This document shows, piece by piece, positions 1 through 8,700 of a stretch of 64,000 bases of DNA. The stretch covers positions 1-64,000 of the forward strand of contig JADZCN010000124.1 in NCBI GenBank assembly GCA_020851565.1, in the 5' to 3' direction. Source of the stretch: Acidobacteriota bacterium. Its GTDB lineage: Bacteria; Acidobacteriota; Vicinamibacteria; Vicinamibacterales; UBA2999. Position 1 is the first letter of the stretch; every line of letters begins with the position of its first letter. The translations under genes and the position numbers were made by a program. Under the pieces are notes generated by a model. That model saw nothing but the letters and a program-made list of their open reading frames with translations. It made no database searches and was not told the origin of the DNA.

Positions 1-304
1 CGTTCTTCGCGGTCAAGATGTCGGGTTGGTTGGCCGCGATCAGGAGAAGGTCCGGCTCCACCACGTCCCAGTTGGACAGCACGACGTCCAACGGCGCCAG
101 GAACACCTGTCCGGAGCCGGGGTGGGCGCGCAGGTAGAGCTCGAGCGCAAAGTACACTCGACCCACCAGGACCTGGTGACGTGGCACCGGTGACGGGGTC
201 ACGTAGTGCACCCCATCGATGAGCTCGTGCCGGAGCCCGTCGTCCGGGAACTGCAGGAAGTCGGCGTAGGTAAGCCGTCGATCCGGGCTGCTTGCCGTCG
301 ACAT
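1..304 (-). CDS. Uma2 family (DUF820) putative endonuclease, partial
   Basis: The reverse strand from an ATG at 304 gives about 101 residues before running off the left edge, so the C-terminus is missing. The protein has the Uma2 layout: an early LTYADFLQFPDDG stretch, then RHELIDGVHYVTPSP, then VFLAPLDVVLSNWDVVEPDLL. The Glu of HELIDG and the acidic residues near NWDVVEPDLLLI match the PD-(D/E)XK-like core of this family. Uma2 proteins are abundant in cyanobacteria, Acidobacteria and similar genomes, and their biological role is poorly known. The gene diverges from the sigma factor to its right. The family call is fairly safe; nuclease activity is only inferred. Confidence 0.8.
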   Translation of the reverse strand, partial: MSTASSPDRRLTYADFLQFPDDGLRHELIDGVHYVTPSPVPRHQVLVGRVYFALELYLRAHPGSGQVFLAPLDVVLSNWDVVEPDLLLIAANQPDILTAKN

Positions 305-520
305 CGGGACGTCAGCCTCCGCGCTCGAGCACACTCGTACACGCCCGCAGCCCTTGCGAGCGCCATACCGCGATGATCCGGCCAATATCCGTGGGTCCGG
401 CACCCGGACGTGGCAGGAACTGCGACGATCGCACGCTCGAAACGGTGCAGGCCCAGCGCCGTGGCGCGATCGAGCGAAGATGGCATCGTCCACGGGGATC
501 CGTCAAGCCGCAGGGTTACT

Positions 521-1420
521 ATGGGCGCAAGCATGCAGCGTGTCGGCCCCGAACTCGCCGCCCGCCTTCACCGGCGCGCCAATGCGGGCCGATGGGACGT
601 GCCCGTGGCCGATTTCGCCGCGGCACTGGAACGAAGCGCCGCGAAGGTGGATGCCCCCGACGCGACGACGCTGGAGCGTGCTCTGGGTGCACTCCACCTC
701 GAAGATCTCGCCCTTGCGTGCGCGTGCGAGCGCGGCCACGAGGCCGCGTGGGAACACTTCGTCCTCGAGTACCGGCCGGCGCTCTACCGCGCGGCCGCGG
801 CCATCGACTCCGCCGGCGACGGGCGCGAGCTCGCCGACTCGTTGTACGGGGAGCTCTTCGGCCTGAGAGAACGCGACGGCGAGCGCCAGTCGCTGTTCCG
901 CTACTTCCACGGCCGCAGCAGCCTCGGTACGTGGCTGAGGGCTATCCTGGCGCAACGCCACGTGGACCGCGTGCGCGCAATCCGCCGCTTCGAACCGCTG
1001 CCGGAGGAGAACGCCCCCGATGCGCCGGCCTCCGAGGCGGCAGAGCCGGACGTGGAGTCGCACCGCCTGGGCGCGCTCGTCCGCGCCGCGCTGGCGGCCG
1101 CGTTGGCCCGACTCCCGCCGCGGGACCGCCTCCGCCTGGGCTGGTACTATGCCCAGGACATGACGCTGGCGCAGATTGGCCGTGCGCTGAAGGAACACGA
1201 GGCGACGGTGTCACGGCACCTGACCCGGACCCGCAAGGCACTGCGAGAAGACGTGGAGCGCCAGCTCCAGGAGCGTGGCCTGAGCCACGCGGCCGTCGCC
1301 GAGGGCTTCGCGGCCGTCGTGGCCGACGCGGGCGAGATGGACGTCGCGGACCTGCTCGGGACGGAGCCTGCCCGCAAGAACGCCGTGCTCGAACGTTCTC
1401 TGGATGAGGGAATGAGGTGA
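521..1420 (+). CDS. RNA polymerase sigma-70 family (ECF-like) factor
   Basis: About 299 residues. The C-terminal half holds a clear sigma region 4: LPPRDRLRLGWYYAQDMTLA, then an HTH (QIGRALKEHEATVSRHL) and a basic helix. The region 2-like segment lies around YLWGELFGL-type residues (DSLYGELFGL) and SLGTWLRAILAQRHVDRVR. The long N-terminus is atypical for a minimal ECF factor. Two starts are plausible, ATG 521 and ATG 533; a TACTAT sequence at 517-522 would favour a leaderless start at 533. The stop overlaps the GTG of the next gene (GTGA), so the sigma factor and the zinc-finger membrane protein are translationally coupled, as expected for a sigma/anti-sigma pair. Confidence 0.85.
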   Translation: MGASMQRVGPELAARLHRRANAGRWDVPVADFAAALERSAAKVDAPDATTLERALGALHLEDLALACACERGHEAAWEHFVLEYRPALYRAAAAIDSAGDGRELADSLYGELFGLRERDGERQSLFRYFHGRSSLGTWLRAILAQRHVDRVRAIRRFEPLPEENAPDAPASEAAEPDVESHRLGALVRAALAAALARLPPRDRLRLGWYYAQDMTLAQIGRALKEHEATVSRHLTRTRKALREDVERQLQERGLSHAAVAEGFAAVVADAGEMDVADLLGTEPARKNAVLERSLDEGMR

Positions 1421-2553
1421 CGCCGCAGGATCCGCGCGACCGTGCCATGGATGCCCTGCTCCGCCGGCAGATGCCGGGCAACGCCGGGTCAAGCGAGGCG
1501 TGCCCCGACGCGGAGACGCTGGCTGCGTGGACGGACGGCGGGCTGGACGCGCGCGCGCACGCGCAGGTGGAGGCGCACGCCGCAGGTTGCGCAAGGTGCC
1601 AGGCGCTCATGGCCGCGATCGTGAAGAGCCAACCAGCGCCGGCCGCACCGGCGCCAGAGGGGTCATGGAGCCGCTGGTCGCTGCGGTGGCTCGTGCCGCT
1701 GACCGCTGCTGCTGCGGCCACGCTGGTCTGGATGATGGTTCCGGGTGGCGAGCGACCGCGCACTCCCGTCGAGGAAGAGCTGACCCAGGCACGGGCCGAG
1801 TCTCCCGCGCCGCCGGTGGCGGTCGAGCCACCCGCCGCTGGGCCGGCCGCGAGGGACCCCCAGAAGGCACTTCCCGAGACGTCGCGGAAGGACGAGCGCG
1901 ACGCCGCGGCCTCTCGCCCATCAGGCGACGAGGCCCGGTACGCCGCCCGCCAAACCGCACCGGCCGAACCTCCGCCGGCGCGCGCCGAGGCGGAAGCCAA
2001 GGCGGTGCAACCTGAGACGACCGTCGCCGCCGCTCCCGTGGCGGAGACCCTCAGCGTCGAGCGAGAACGCCGCAGCGCGGACGCGGCGACAGGACGCGAG
2101 GCTGCCGCAGTCCCGGCCCCGCCTGCGGCCGCGCAGGCTCAGTCCGCGCCAGCGGTCGGTGCCACCGTCGGCACTCGCGAAGGGTTCGCCGACGCCGCCC
2201 TTTCACCGGGGATCGTCTCGCGCGACCCCGCCGTGCGCTGGCGCCTGGCCGGCCCGGGCGCGGTGGAGCGCAGCACGGACGCAGGCTCGTCGTGGACGCG
2301 GCTCGAGACCGGCTCACCCGTGGTGTTCACGGCCGGCTCCGCGCCATCGGCATCGGTGTGCTGGCTCGTGGGCCCCGGCGGCCTCGTGCTCCTCACCACC
2401 GACGCGCGCACGTGGCGGCGCGTGACGAGCCCCGCGGCCGCGGACCTCATCGCGGTGGACGCGACAGACGCGGCCACCGCAACTGTACGGACGGCGAATG
2501 GCCATGCGTTCCGCACCATCGACGGCGGCGCCACGTGGGTGGCTACGCCGTAG
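1417..2553 (+). CDS. Anti-sigma factor-like protein with zinc finger, TM helix and YCF48-like C-terminus
   Basis: 378 residues from a GTG start that overlaps the sigma factor stop by 4 nt. A zf-HC2-type motif is present (H54, C58, C61 in VEAHAAGCARCQ), followed by a single TM helix near residues 89-107 (WLVPLTAAAAATLVWMM). A long Pro/Ala/Glu-rich linker follows. The last ~110 residues contain two BNR/YCF48-like turns (ERSTDAGSSWTRLETGS and RTIDGGATW), as in photosystem II assembly factor-like propellers. The arrangement suggests that the cytoplasmic zinc finger holds the sigma factor and a periplasmic propeller fragment acts as sensor. The role is inferred from the operon and domains. Confidence 0.75.
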   Translation: MTPQDPRDRAMDALLRRQMPGNAGSSEACPDAETLAAWTDGGLDARAHAQVEAHAAGCARCQALMAAIVKSQPAPAAPAPEGSWSRWSLRWLVPLTAAAAATLVWMMVPGGERPRTPVEEELTQARAESPAPPVAVEPPAAGPAARDPQKALPETSRKDERDAAASRPSGDEARYAARQTAPAEPPPARAEAEAKAVQPETTVAAAPVAETLSVERERRSADAATGREAAAVPAPPAAAQAQSAPAVGATVGTREGFADAALSPGIVSRDPAVRWRLAGPGAVERSTDAGSSWTRLETGSPVVFTAGSAPSASVCWLVGPGGLVLLTTDARTWRRVTSPAAADLIAVDATDAATATVRTANGHAFRTIDGGATWVATP

Positions 2554-2582
2554 GCCCGTCGCGCCAGGCCGCCCCCCCAGCA

Positions 2583-2612
2583 CTCAAGACGCAAGTCCCA
2601 AGTCCCAAGCCC
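2583..2612. repeat. Short intergenic direct repeat (family A, complement orientation)
   Basis: CAAGTCCCAAGTCCCAAGCCCC-type units lie between two convergent genes. They are the same low-complexity family as the arrays near 11.9, 13.6 and 53.3 kb. Confidence 0.6.
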
Positions 2613-2636
2613 CACGACCCAGGTCGCGCTGATCCC

Positions 2637-4793
2637 CTACTTCGCCAGCGGGTCCGGCCGTAACTGGAAGTGTGCCGCGAGAGGCTTCGACCCCTTGCCG
2701 CCCTCGATGAGCCACGGCGTCCGATCGCCATTGGCGGCCCATAGTCCGCGTCCCTTCCACCCCGCGCTCGCATCGTCGATACGGCCGTCGAAGCCCTTCG
2801 CGTAGAAGCCCATCGGATACGGCACGCGAAGCACGAGCATCCGGCCGTCCTTCATCGCGATGAGGCCGTCGTTCAGGTTGCCCGTGGACATCGGGACGTC
2901 CTCGCCGAGGCCGAACGTGTCGTGCTGGTCCACCCAGGTGTAATAGCTGGACTCCGCGCTGTTCTCGCCGATGCCCTCGAAGCCGGGGCCCGGATACTGA
3001 TGGAACGACCAGCCTTCCGGGCAGTGATCGCCGGTGGCCTTCGGGCCATTGAGCGGCGCCTTGCACTTGCGCCGGTCGAAGCTCCCGAGGTGGCCGCTCG
3101 CGAGCGAGACCCACACGACGCCCTGCTTGTCGACGTCGGCACCGCGCACGCCGAACCCGGGCGCGGGGACGTTGTAGACCTCGGCCAGCGCCGTGGCCGG
3201 CGGATTCGGTCCCGGGTCGAGGCGGACGACGCCGCTCGTGGCGCCGCGGAACGAGCCCCACACCGAGCCGTCCACGGGGCTCGGCATCACCGCGTAGAAG
3301 CCGGCCTGGATGCGCTTGTCCCTGGCGGGATTCACCGGCTGATCGGGCTCGACGTAGGCGTCCCGCTTGCCGTTGCCGTTCGTGTCCAATACCAGCGCCG
3401 TCCAACCCTGCGACTTCGCCGCGTCACCCGTCTCGTCCAACACCTTCGTGTTGAGCCAGCCGACCACGGGCCCACCGCCACTGGTCCAGAGCGTCTCGTT
3501 CGCGTCGTAGCCGAACTGCAGGTGGTGGGTCCCGAAGCAGGTGTCGACGAACGTGTACTTCTGCGTCTTCGGATCGAAGACCGCCAGGTGGCGGTTGGTC
3601 CGCTCCATCGGGAACAGCTTCGCGGACGGGTGATCCGAACCGGCCTTGCAGAAGGGTGGATTGTCCGGCCCGCGCACGGCAGCGGCCAGCCAGAGCCGGC
3701 CGTCGCGCCCGAACATCGAGTTGTGGTTGTTCACGCGCGTGTCCCAGATGCGCTCGTTGCCCCAGTAGGCCGAGGGCTGGAGCGCGTCCAGCCCCGCCGC
3801 GTGGCCGGGGCCGAGGCTGAGCGGCATGTCGGCATCGCGCACCGGCGCCTTGAACGTCGTGGCGATGTTCTTCACGGGATCGAGGATGGGGATGTCGTCC
3901 GAGCTGTACTCCGGCGACCCGAACAGCGGCCCGTAAGCGTTCACCGAGGGATCGCGGCGATCGCTCGCGATCAGGTCGTGCAGGTACTGCTTCTCGTTCA
4001 TCCAGTCGCGAAGCGTGACGACGATGTTGCGCTCCTCGCCCTGCGGCCGCTGGGGCTTCGCTCGCGGCAGCTCGCCCTTCGCGATGCGGTCCGTCCAGTC
4101 GCCGTAGAGCTGGAACGCCATCGGTCCCATCGCGGTGAGCTGGTTCAGCATCATCTGCCCCGACTGCCCCGACTGCACGCGGCGACGCCACGCATCCGCA
4201 CCCGAGGCAAACGTGCCGAACTCCTTCGGGATGGTGCGCGTGGACTCCTGACCCAGCTGGTGGCAGCCGATGCAGCCGTTGCTCTTCATCGCGTCGAGCC
4301 AGCGCGTCTGGGTGAAGTTCTTCCCGATGTCGGGGTGAGCGCCGAACTGGTCCGCGGATGGGATCTTCAGCATCGAGTACCAGTAGATGGCCGGGTAGTA
4401 CTTCGCTGCGGCCGATTCGTCCGGAGCGGGCACGGCGGTGATGTTCACGTGCGCGCCGGGGCGGGCCTGGGCCTTCGCGCTGTCCACCAGGCCGTAGCCG
4501 CGCGCCCAGACGTCGTACTGCGCGGCGGGCAGGTCCGGGATGACGTATCGCCCCTGGTCGTCGGTGACGACGCTCTTGATGTAGCGAACGCCGAGCTCTC
4601 GTGTTTCCGCGATAACCCAGACGCCGGCCTCGGGACCGTTCGGCCCGCTCACCGCACCCCCGATGTCGTCGGGGTCGATGGGCACGCTGTCGCCGGGATT
4701 CGGTGACGAGCAGGATGCCGCCACGAGCGGCAGGAGACAAGTGAAGGCGACGGCGGCCCGGGCGGCCATTGTGCGGGGGGCACGGTCCTTCAT
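2637..4793 (-). CDS. Haem-binding lipoprotein with carboxypeptidase regulatory-like domain and propeller-like region
   Basis: 718 residues. Start ATG 4793 is preceded by a GGAGG Shine-Dalgarno. The N-terminus is a lipoprotein signal (LPLVAASC, lipid Cys28). Residues ~44-125 form a carboxypeptidase-regulatory-like beta-sandwich (VVTDDQGRYVIPDLPAAQYD). A single c-type haem motif CIGCH sits at 174-178. The rest (HNSMFGRDGRLWLAA, VWGSFRGATSGVVRLDP, GVRGADVDKQGVVWVS) resembles the repeated blades of virginiamycin-B-lyase-like propellers. It is probably a periplasmic or outer-membrane-anchored redox or sensing protein. The substrate is not known. The reading frame stays open well upstream of 4793, but the lipobox and SD fix the start. 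Confidence 0.75.
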   Translation of the reverse strand: MKDRAPRTMAARAAVAFTCLLPLVAASCSSPNPGDSVPIDPDDIGGAVSGPNGPEAGVWVIAETRELGVRYIKSVVTDDQGRYVIPDLPAAQYDVWARGYGLVDSAKAQARPGAHVNITAVPAPDESAAAKYYPAIYWYSMLKIPSADQFGAHPDIGKNFTQTRWLDAMKSNGCIGCHQLGQESTRTIPKEFGTFASGADAWRRRVQSGQSGQMMLNQLTAMGPMAFQLYGDWTDRIAKGELPRAKPQRPQGEERNIVVTLRDWMNEKQYLHDLIASDRRDPSVNAYGPLFGSPEYSSDDIPILDPVKNIATTFKAPVRDADMPLSLGPGHAAGLDALQPSAYWGNERIWDTRVNNHNSMFGRDGRLWLAAAVRGPDNPPFCKAGSDHPSAKLFPMERTNRHLAVFDPKTQKYTFVDTCFGTHHLQFGYDANETLWTSGGGPVVGWLNTKVLDETGDAAKSQGWTALVLDTNGNGKRDAYVEPDQPVNPARDKRIQAGFYAVMPSPVDGSVWGSFRGATSGVVRLDPGPNPPATALAEVYNVPAPGFGVRGADVDKQGVVWVSLASGHLGSFDRRKCKAPLNGPKATGDHCPEGWSFHQYPGPGFEGIGENSAESSYYTWVDQHDTFGLGEDVPMSTGNLNDGLIAMKDGRMLVLRVPYPMGFYAKGFDGRIDDASAGWKGRGLWAANGDRTPWLIEGGKGSKPLAAHFQLRPDPLAK

Positions 4794-4901
4794 GCGGGAG
4801 TCCTCCAGGACATGCGCCCCGCGCGGGGGCGTGACGCGGGAGGGTAGCACGACCACCGGCGACGCGCAGATGAGGTTACCAGTGGGGCACGGCCGGGAGG
4901 G

Positions 4902-4907
4902 TATACT
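4902..4907 (+). promoter_or_regulatory. Candidate -10 element TATACT
   Basis: TATACT lies 66 nt before the ATG at 4974, in the divergent gap. No convincing -35 was found at the standard spacing. Confidence 0.35.
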
Positions 4908-4973
4908 GCGGCTCACTGAAATCGTCCGGCCGTGGTCTCGCGCTCCTTCGGACCTGGCGGAAGGAGCCCAACC

Positions 4974-5930
4974 ATGTCGAAACTCATCCTGCGGGCCTGC
5001 GCCTCGTGCGCGGCAGCGATCACGCTCATGGCCGCCACGCCTGTCGCGGCACAGCCCCTCGGCGCCTTCAGCTGGCAGTTGCAGCCGCACTGCAACGTCG
5101 TCACCCTGACGGTCACGCAGCTCGGCTCCACCTATCGGCTGGAGGGCACCGACAACCTGTGCGGGGCGGCAGAGAGCGCCAGCGCCCAGGGCGTGGCGTT
5201 TCTCAACCCGGCCGGCAACGTCGGCTTCGGGTTGACGATCGTCGCCCCGGGAGCCGCCCCCATCCACGTGGCCGCCACCATCAGTCCGACGTCCCTCAGC
5301 GGCAGCTGGCAGGACGATGCAGGCAACGGCGGCACGTTCGCCTTCAACGGTGCCGCGGCCGGAACGCTGCGGCCGACGTCGAACCAGACCAGGGTTGCCG
5401 TCGCCCACACGGACTGGCGTGTCAGGTCCGGCGCCGACCCGGTAACATTCACGCTGTTCTCCGACGGCACCCACTTCCGGCGCACGAGCACCGGCGCCAG
5501 CTACCTGGTCCTGGGTGGCTCGGTTCCGGTGACGGTCAACGGCCGCCAGCAGCAGCTGCTGGGCCTCGAGCTGTGTTACGAGGCCTCGGCGTCGGCGGTC
5601 CTCAACTACGTCGAGATCAACACGACGACCCATACCGCCGCGACGCCGACAGGCCGCACACAGCGCCTGGGCGATCTGACGGAACGCACCGACGCTACCT
5701 GCCGCTACTACGCCCTGGCGACACCGTACATCCTGACCCCGAGCGACAGCGCCAACGCCTTCATCTCCGTCAACTGGACCGTGGCGTCGGCGACCTTCGA
5801 ACTCGGCCGCGCCACATGGGTGCTCCAGCCGACGACCTCGTCGGGCGTCGTGCTCGACCCGATCCCGGATGAACCGGAACCGATGGATGGCGACCCGGCC
5901 TCCACGGCGGCGCGCCCGGGCGGCCGCTAG
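4974..5930 (+). CDS. Exported protein of unknown function
   Basis: 318 residues. The start at 4974 is set by AGGAG 7 nt upstream. The N-terminus is a Sec signal peptide (ITLMAATPVAAQP) with cleavage expected near residue 26. The mature part is Ser/Thr/Gly-rich and beta-strand-like, with paired cysteines (HCNVVTLTV, DNLCGAAES, LELCYEAS, DATCRYYAL) that could form disulfides. The last ~25 residues are Pro/Asp/Glu-rich. I do not recognise a family. It probably resides in the periplasm or outside the cell. It diverges from the haem lipoprotein on the left. Confidence 0.7.
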   Translation: MSKLILRACASCAAAITLMAATPVAAQPLGAFSWQLQPHCNVVTLTVTQLGSTYRLEGTDNLCGAAESASAQGVAFLNPAGNVGFGLTIVAPGAAPIHVAATISPTSLSGSWQDDAGNGGTFAFNGAAAGTLRPTSNQTRVAVAHTDWRVRSGADPVTFTLFSDGTHFRRTSTGASYLVLGGSVPVTVNGRQQQLLGLELCYEASASAVLNYVEINTTTHTAATPTGRTQRLGDLTERTDATCRYYALATPYILTPSDSANAFISVNWTVASATFELGRATWVLQPTTSSGVVLDPIPDEPEPMDGDPASTAARPGGR

Positions 5931-5946
5931 GCAGACCCATCCCACG

Positions 5947-5952
5947 TAGAAT
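5947..5952 (+). promoter_or_regulatory. Candidate -10 (TAGAAT) close to the MFS start
   Basis: TAGAAT ends 9 nt before the ATG at 5962 and there is no SD sequence in between. This suggests a leaderless or very short 5' UTR. Confidence 0.3.
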
Positions 5953-5961
5953 GGCGGCGCC

Positions 5962-7245
5962 ATGACCCTGCCGCCGCCTGCTCCCTCGACGCCCGTGCCG
6001 GCGGCGCCTGCCGCCGACGGGCTCTTCACCTGGTGGCATGACGCCGACACCCGCGCGCGGCGGGCCTTCATCGCCGCCTCGCTCGGGTGGATGCTCGACT
6101 CGTTCGACGTGATGCTCTACTCCCTGGTCCTGGCCTCGCTCATCCAGGACCCTGTGCTGCAGCTCTCGACGACGGTGGCCGGGCAGCTGGGCGCGTTGAC
6201 GCTGCTCGCGGCGGCCGTAGGTGGCGTAGCGTTCGGTGTCATCGCGGATCGTATTGGCCGCAAGCGCGCGCTGATGGCGGCGGTCCTCATCTACTCCATC
6301 TTCACGGCCGCGTGCGGGCTGGCGCAGAACGTCGCGCAGCTGGCCGTGTTCCGGATCCTCCTCGGCTTCGGCATGGGCGGCGAGTGGGCCACGGGCGTGG
6401 CACTGGTATCCGAGACGTTCCCGGCGCGGCACCGCGGGAAGGCGCTGGCCTTCGTGCAGAGCTCCTGGGCCATCGGCTATGGCCTGGCGGCGGCGGTGAA
6501 CCTCGTGGTGATGCCGCTCTGGGGCTGGCGCGGCGTGTTCTTCGTCGGTGTGCTGCCGGCCCTCTTCACGCTCTGGATCCGCCGCAAGGTGGAGGAGCCA
6601 GAACTGTGGCACAGGACAGCCCCCGAGGCCCGCGGCCGCATCAGCTCGCTGTTCACGCCAAACCGCGCGCGCATCACGGTCTTCATCATCCTGATGAACG
6701 CGTGCTGCCTGTTCGGCTGGTGGGGGCTCAACCTGTGGGTGCCGGCCTACCTGAACCTGCCCGTGGAGCGCGGCGGCGTGGGCCTCTCCTCGTCCACGAT
6801 GTCGTGGTTCGTGATCTTCATGCAGGTGGGCATGTGGCTCGGCTACATCAGCTTCGGCTACATCGCGGATGCGATTGGCCGCAAGCGTGCCTATGTCACG
6901 TTCGTGGCGATGGCGGCGCTGCTGCTGCCGCTCTACGGTGCGCTCCGCGAGCCATGGATGCTGCTGCTCCTCGGGCCCGCCGTGTCGTTCTTCGGCACGG
7001 GCTATTACAGCGGGTTCGGCGCGGTCATCGCGGAGCTCTACCCGACCTCGATTCGCGCCACCGCCGCGGGCGTGGGCTACAACGTGGGACGCATCGCCAG
7101 CGCCGCGGCGCCGTTCGTCGTGGGTTCGATGGCGGCCACACAGGGCTTCGGCGTCGCGTTTGCCATCACGGGCGCGGCCTTCGCGCTGGCAGCGGTGATG
7201 TGGGTGGGGATTCCCAACACGGAGAACAAGACCTTGACGGCGTAA
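5962..7245 (+). CDS. MFS transporter, metabolite:H+ symporter type
   Basis: 427 residues with about 12 hydrophobic segments. Both halves carry the MFS loop 2-3 signature: GVIADRIGRKRALMA in the N-half and GYIADAIGRKRAYV in the C-half. The conserved RxxxGxGxGGEW-type motif of sugar/aromatic-acid symporters is present (RILLGFGMGGEWATG), as is the PTSIRATAAG stretch near helix 10-11. The family moves small organic acids or sugars with protons across the inner membrane; the substrate cannot be read from the sequence. The gene is monocistronic, and the next gene is convergent. Confidence 0.88.
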   Translation: MTLPPPAPSTPVPAAPAADGLFTWWHDADTRARRAFIAASLGWMLDSFDVMLYSLVLASLIQDPVLQLSTTVAGQLGALTLLAAAVGGVAFGVIADRIGRKRALMAAVLIYSIFTAACGLAQNVAQLAVFRILLGFGMGGEWATGVALVSETFPARHRGKALAFVQSSWAIGYGLAAAVNLVVMPLWGWRGVFFVGVLPALFTLWIRRKVEEPELWHRTAPEARGRISSLFTPNRARITVFIILMNACCLFGWWGLNLWVPAYLNLPVERGGVGLSSSTMSWFVIFMQVGMWLGYISFGYIADAIGRKRAYVTFVAMAALLLPLYGALREPWMLLLLGPAVSFFGTGYYSGFGAVIAELYPTSIRATAAGVGYNVGRIASAAAPFVVGSMAATQGFGVAFAITGAAFALAAVMWVGIPNTENKTLTA

Positions 7246-7260
7246 GGTGGTGGCGGGATG

Positions 7261-7337
7261 ACGCAGAGACAACACCGCCGCAGATTGCGCAGATGACGCA
7301 GATGCGGATTACGCGGATATCGTTAGAGATCCGGATC
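7261..7337. repeat. Intergenic repeat, ATCTGCG family (complement), with short palindrome
   Basis: Repeated CGCAGAT / GCGGAT words lie between convergent genes, ending in the palindrome GATCCGGATC at 7328-7337. The same words recur at 8.66 and 11.97 kb. Confidence 0.6.
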
Positions 7338-7345
7338 GCTCCTGG

Positions 7346-8470
7346 TCAGAAGCGCACGACCATGCCGACGGACGGCCGGAACGACATGCGTTTCTCGTAG
7401 GGGTCAATGAGGTACCAGACGTCGATGGGGTAGTTGATGCGCCCGTCAAGGGACACGGCCAGGTGGCGCGTGATGCTCACGTCCATCCCGATGCCGGACA
7501 GCAGGCCGCCGTAGGATTTCCGTTCCGACAGGCCCTGCTCGTCGACGCGGAGGGCGTTGATCCCGATCAACCAGTAGGGCCGCACGCGATCGGTGGTCTT
7601 GAACTCGGAAACGATCGAGAGCCCCAGGCTGTAGTCCCGGAACGTCCTCGTGCCCTCCCCGGGGAACTCGCTCTGGGACACCGCGATGCGCTCCGGGCGC
7701 CAGAACTCGAATTCCAGCCTCGCGGTGTCCGACACGCGGATACCGATCGTGTATCCGAGGGCCCCGGACCCGCCGGACAGGCCGCCGGATGGACGTTCCA
7801 GTGGATCGGTTCCCTCCTTGCGCCATTGACCGTTCCAGCCGCCCCGGACGCTGGCAAATCGATAGGGAACGGTCGGGCGACGTGGCGCGACGCCGTGCCG
7901 ATATTCAGAGCCGGGAACAGTCTTCCACTTCTCCACCCTCACCAGGGCGCCGAGAGGCGCGCCGATCGCGCCGCCGAGGATGGCGCCGGTCAGAAGGCCG
8001 TAGAACGCCCCCTCGCCTGGCGATCCGTACTGCAGGTCCTCGGCGTCGTAGTCGACGGCGCCCCAGAGCATCATCAAGGGCGCGACGACGATCGCCATCC
8101 TCGTTGCGCCGAGGAGGGCCGACCGGCCTCGGCCTTCCTGGCCCTGGCTCACCTCGATCTCCCTGACGTCCCCGAGCGGGACCTTGACGAGTTCGCCGGC
8201 GCGCTTGCCTTCCGAGAGGCGCACCTCGACGCGGTCCGCGTCCGCTGACACCACGTGCCCGATGAACCTCGCCAGGTCGACGGTGGTGACCCGGGCCCAT
8301 ACGCCCGGGGTCAGGAGTGGCGTGGCTTGCGCGGCGCCCGAATCCCCTGGACTTCGGTCGGCACCGCCCGCGGTCATCGCCGCGGGCTGGGCTAGGACGA
8401 GGGACACCGACGTCAGAAGCGCGACAGGGATCAGCACCGCGACGGAGGACCAGCGAGATGGAGTGCACAT
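7346..8470 (-). CDS. Outer-membrane-like protein with glycine-zipper segment
   Basis: 374 residues from ATG 8470, preceded by a strong GGGAGGGG SD; the frame is open further upstream without support. Residues ~12-28 form a signal peptide (LLTSVSLVLAQPA). An SH3-like segment follows (GVWARVTTVDLARFIGHVV), then a Gly-rich zipper (GAILGGAIGAPLGALV). The C-terminal ~200 residues alternate in a beta-barrel pattern and end in VGMVVRF with a terminal Phe, typical of outer-membrane barrels. The specific function is unknown. Confidence 0.7.
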   Translation of the reverse strand: MCTPSRWSSVAVLIPVALLTSVSLVLAQPAAMTAGGADRSPGDSGAAQATPLLTPGVWARVTTVDLARFIGHVVSADADRVEVRLSEGKRAGELVKVPLGDVREIEVSQGQEGRGRSALLGATRMAIVVAPLMMLWGAVDYDAEDLQYGSPGEGAFYGLLTGAILGGAIGAPLGALVRVEKWKTVPGSEYRHGVAPRRPTVPYRFASVRGGWNGQWRKEGTDPLERPSGGLSGGSGALGYTIGIRVSDTARLEFEFWRPERIAVSQSEFPGEGTRTFRDYSLGLSIVSEFKTTDRVRPYWLIGINALRVDEQGLSERKSYGGLLSGIGMDVSITRHLAVSLDGRINYPIDVWYLIDPYEKRMSFRPSVGMVVRF

Positions 8471-8659
8471 AACCCCTCCCTGCCACGGCGTCCGGCCGCT
8501 TCTGTTCTTCTGGTCGTCCTGCAGGAGTTGCGCCAGGGAGATCAACGCCGGTCGCGCCTGGATCGACTCGGTTCAGTCGGGTGCTGCCAGGTTATCGGCA
8601 GCCCCCGGCTTCAGGCCCACCTGGTGGTGCCTTCGCCACCCGCGGCCGTGATCGTCTGT

Positions 8660-8700
8660 GCCATCTGCGTTCATCTGCGGCTCATCTGCGCCCCATCCGT
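8660..8700. repeat. Intergenic repeat, ATCTGCG family
   Basis: CCATCTGCGTTCATCTGCGG-type words. The array runs into the 3' end of the AraC gene, whose last codons (..GGGCGCAGATGA) are made of the repeat. Confidence 0.6.

Noticed and set aside
2922-4706. A 594-residue plus-strand open frame opposite the haem lipoprotein
   Set aside because: Composition typical of antisense high-GC frames; the other strand has a lipobox, CIGCH and an SD.
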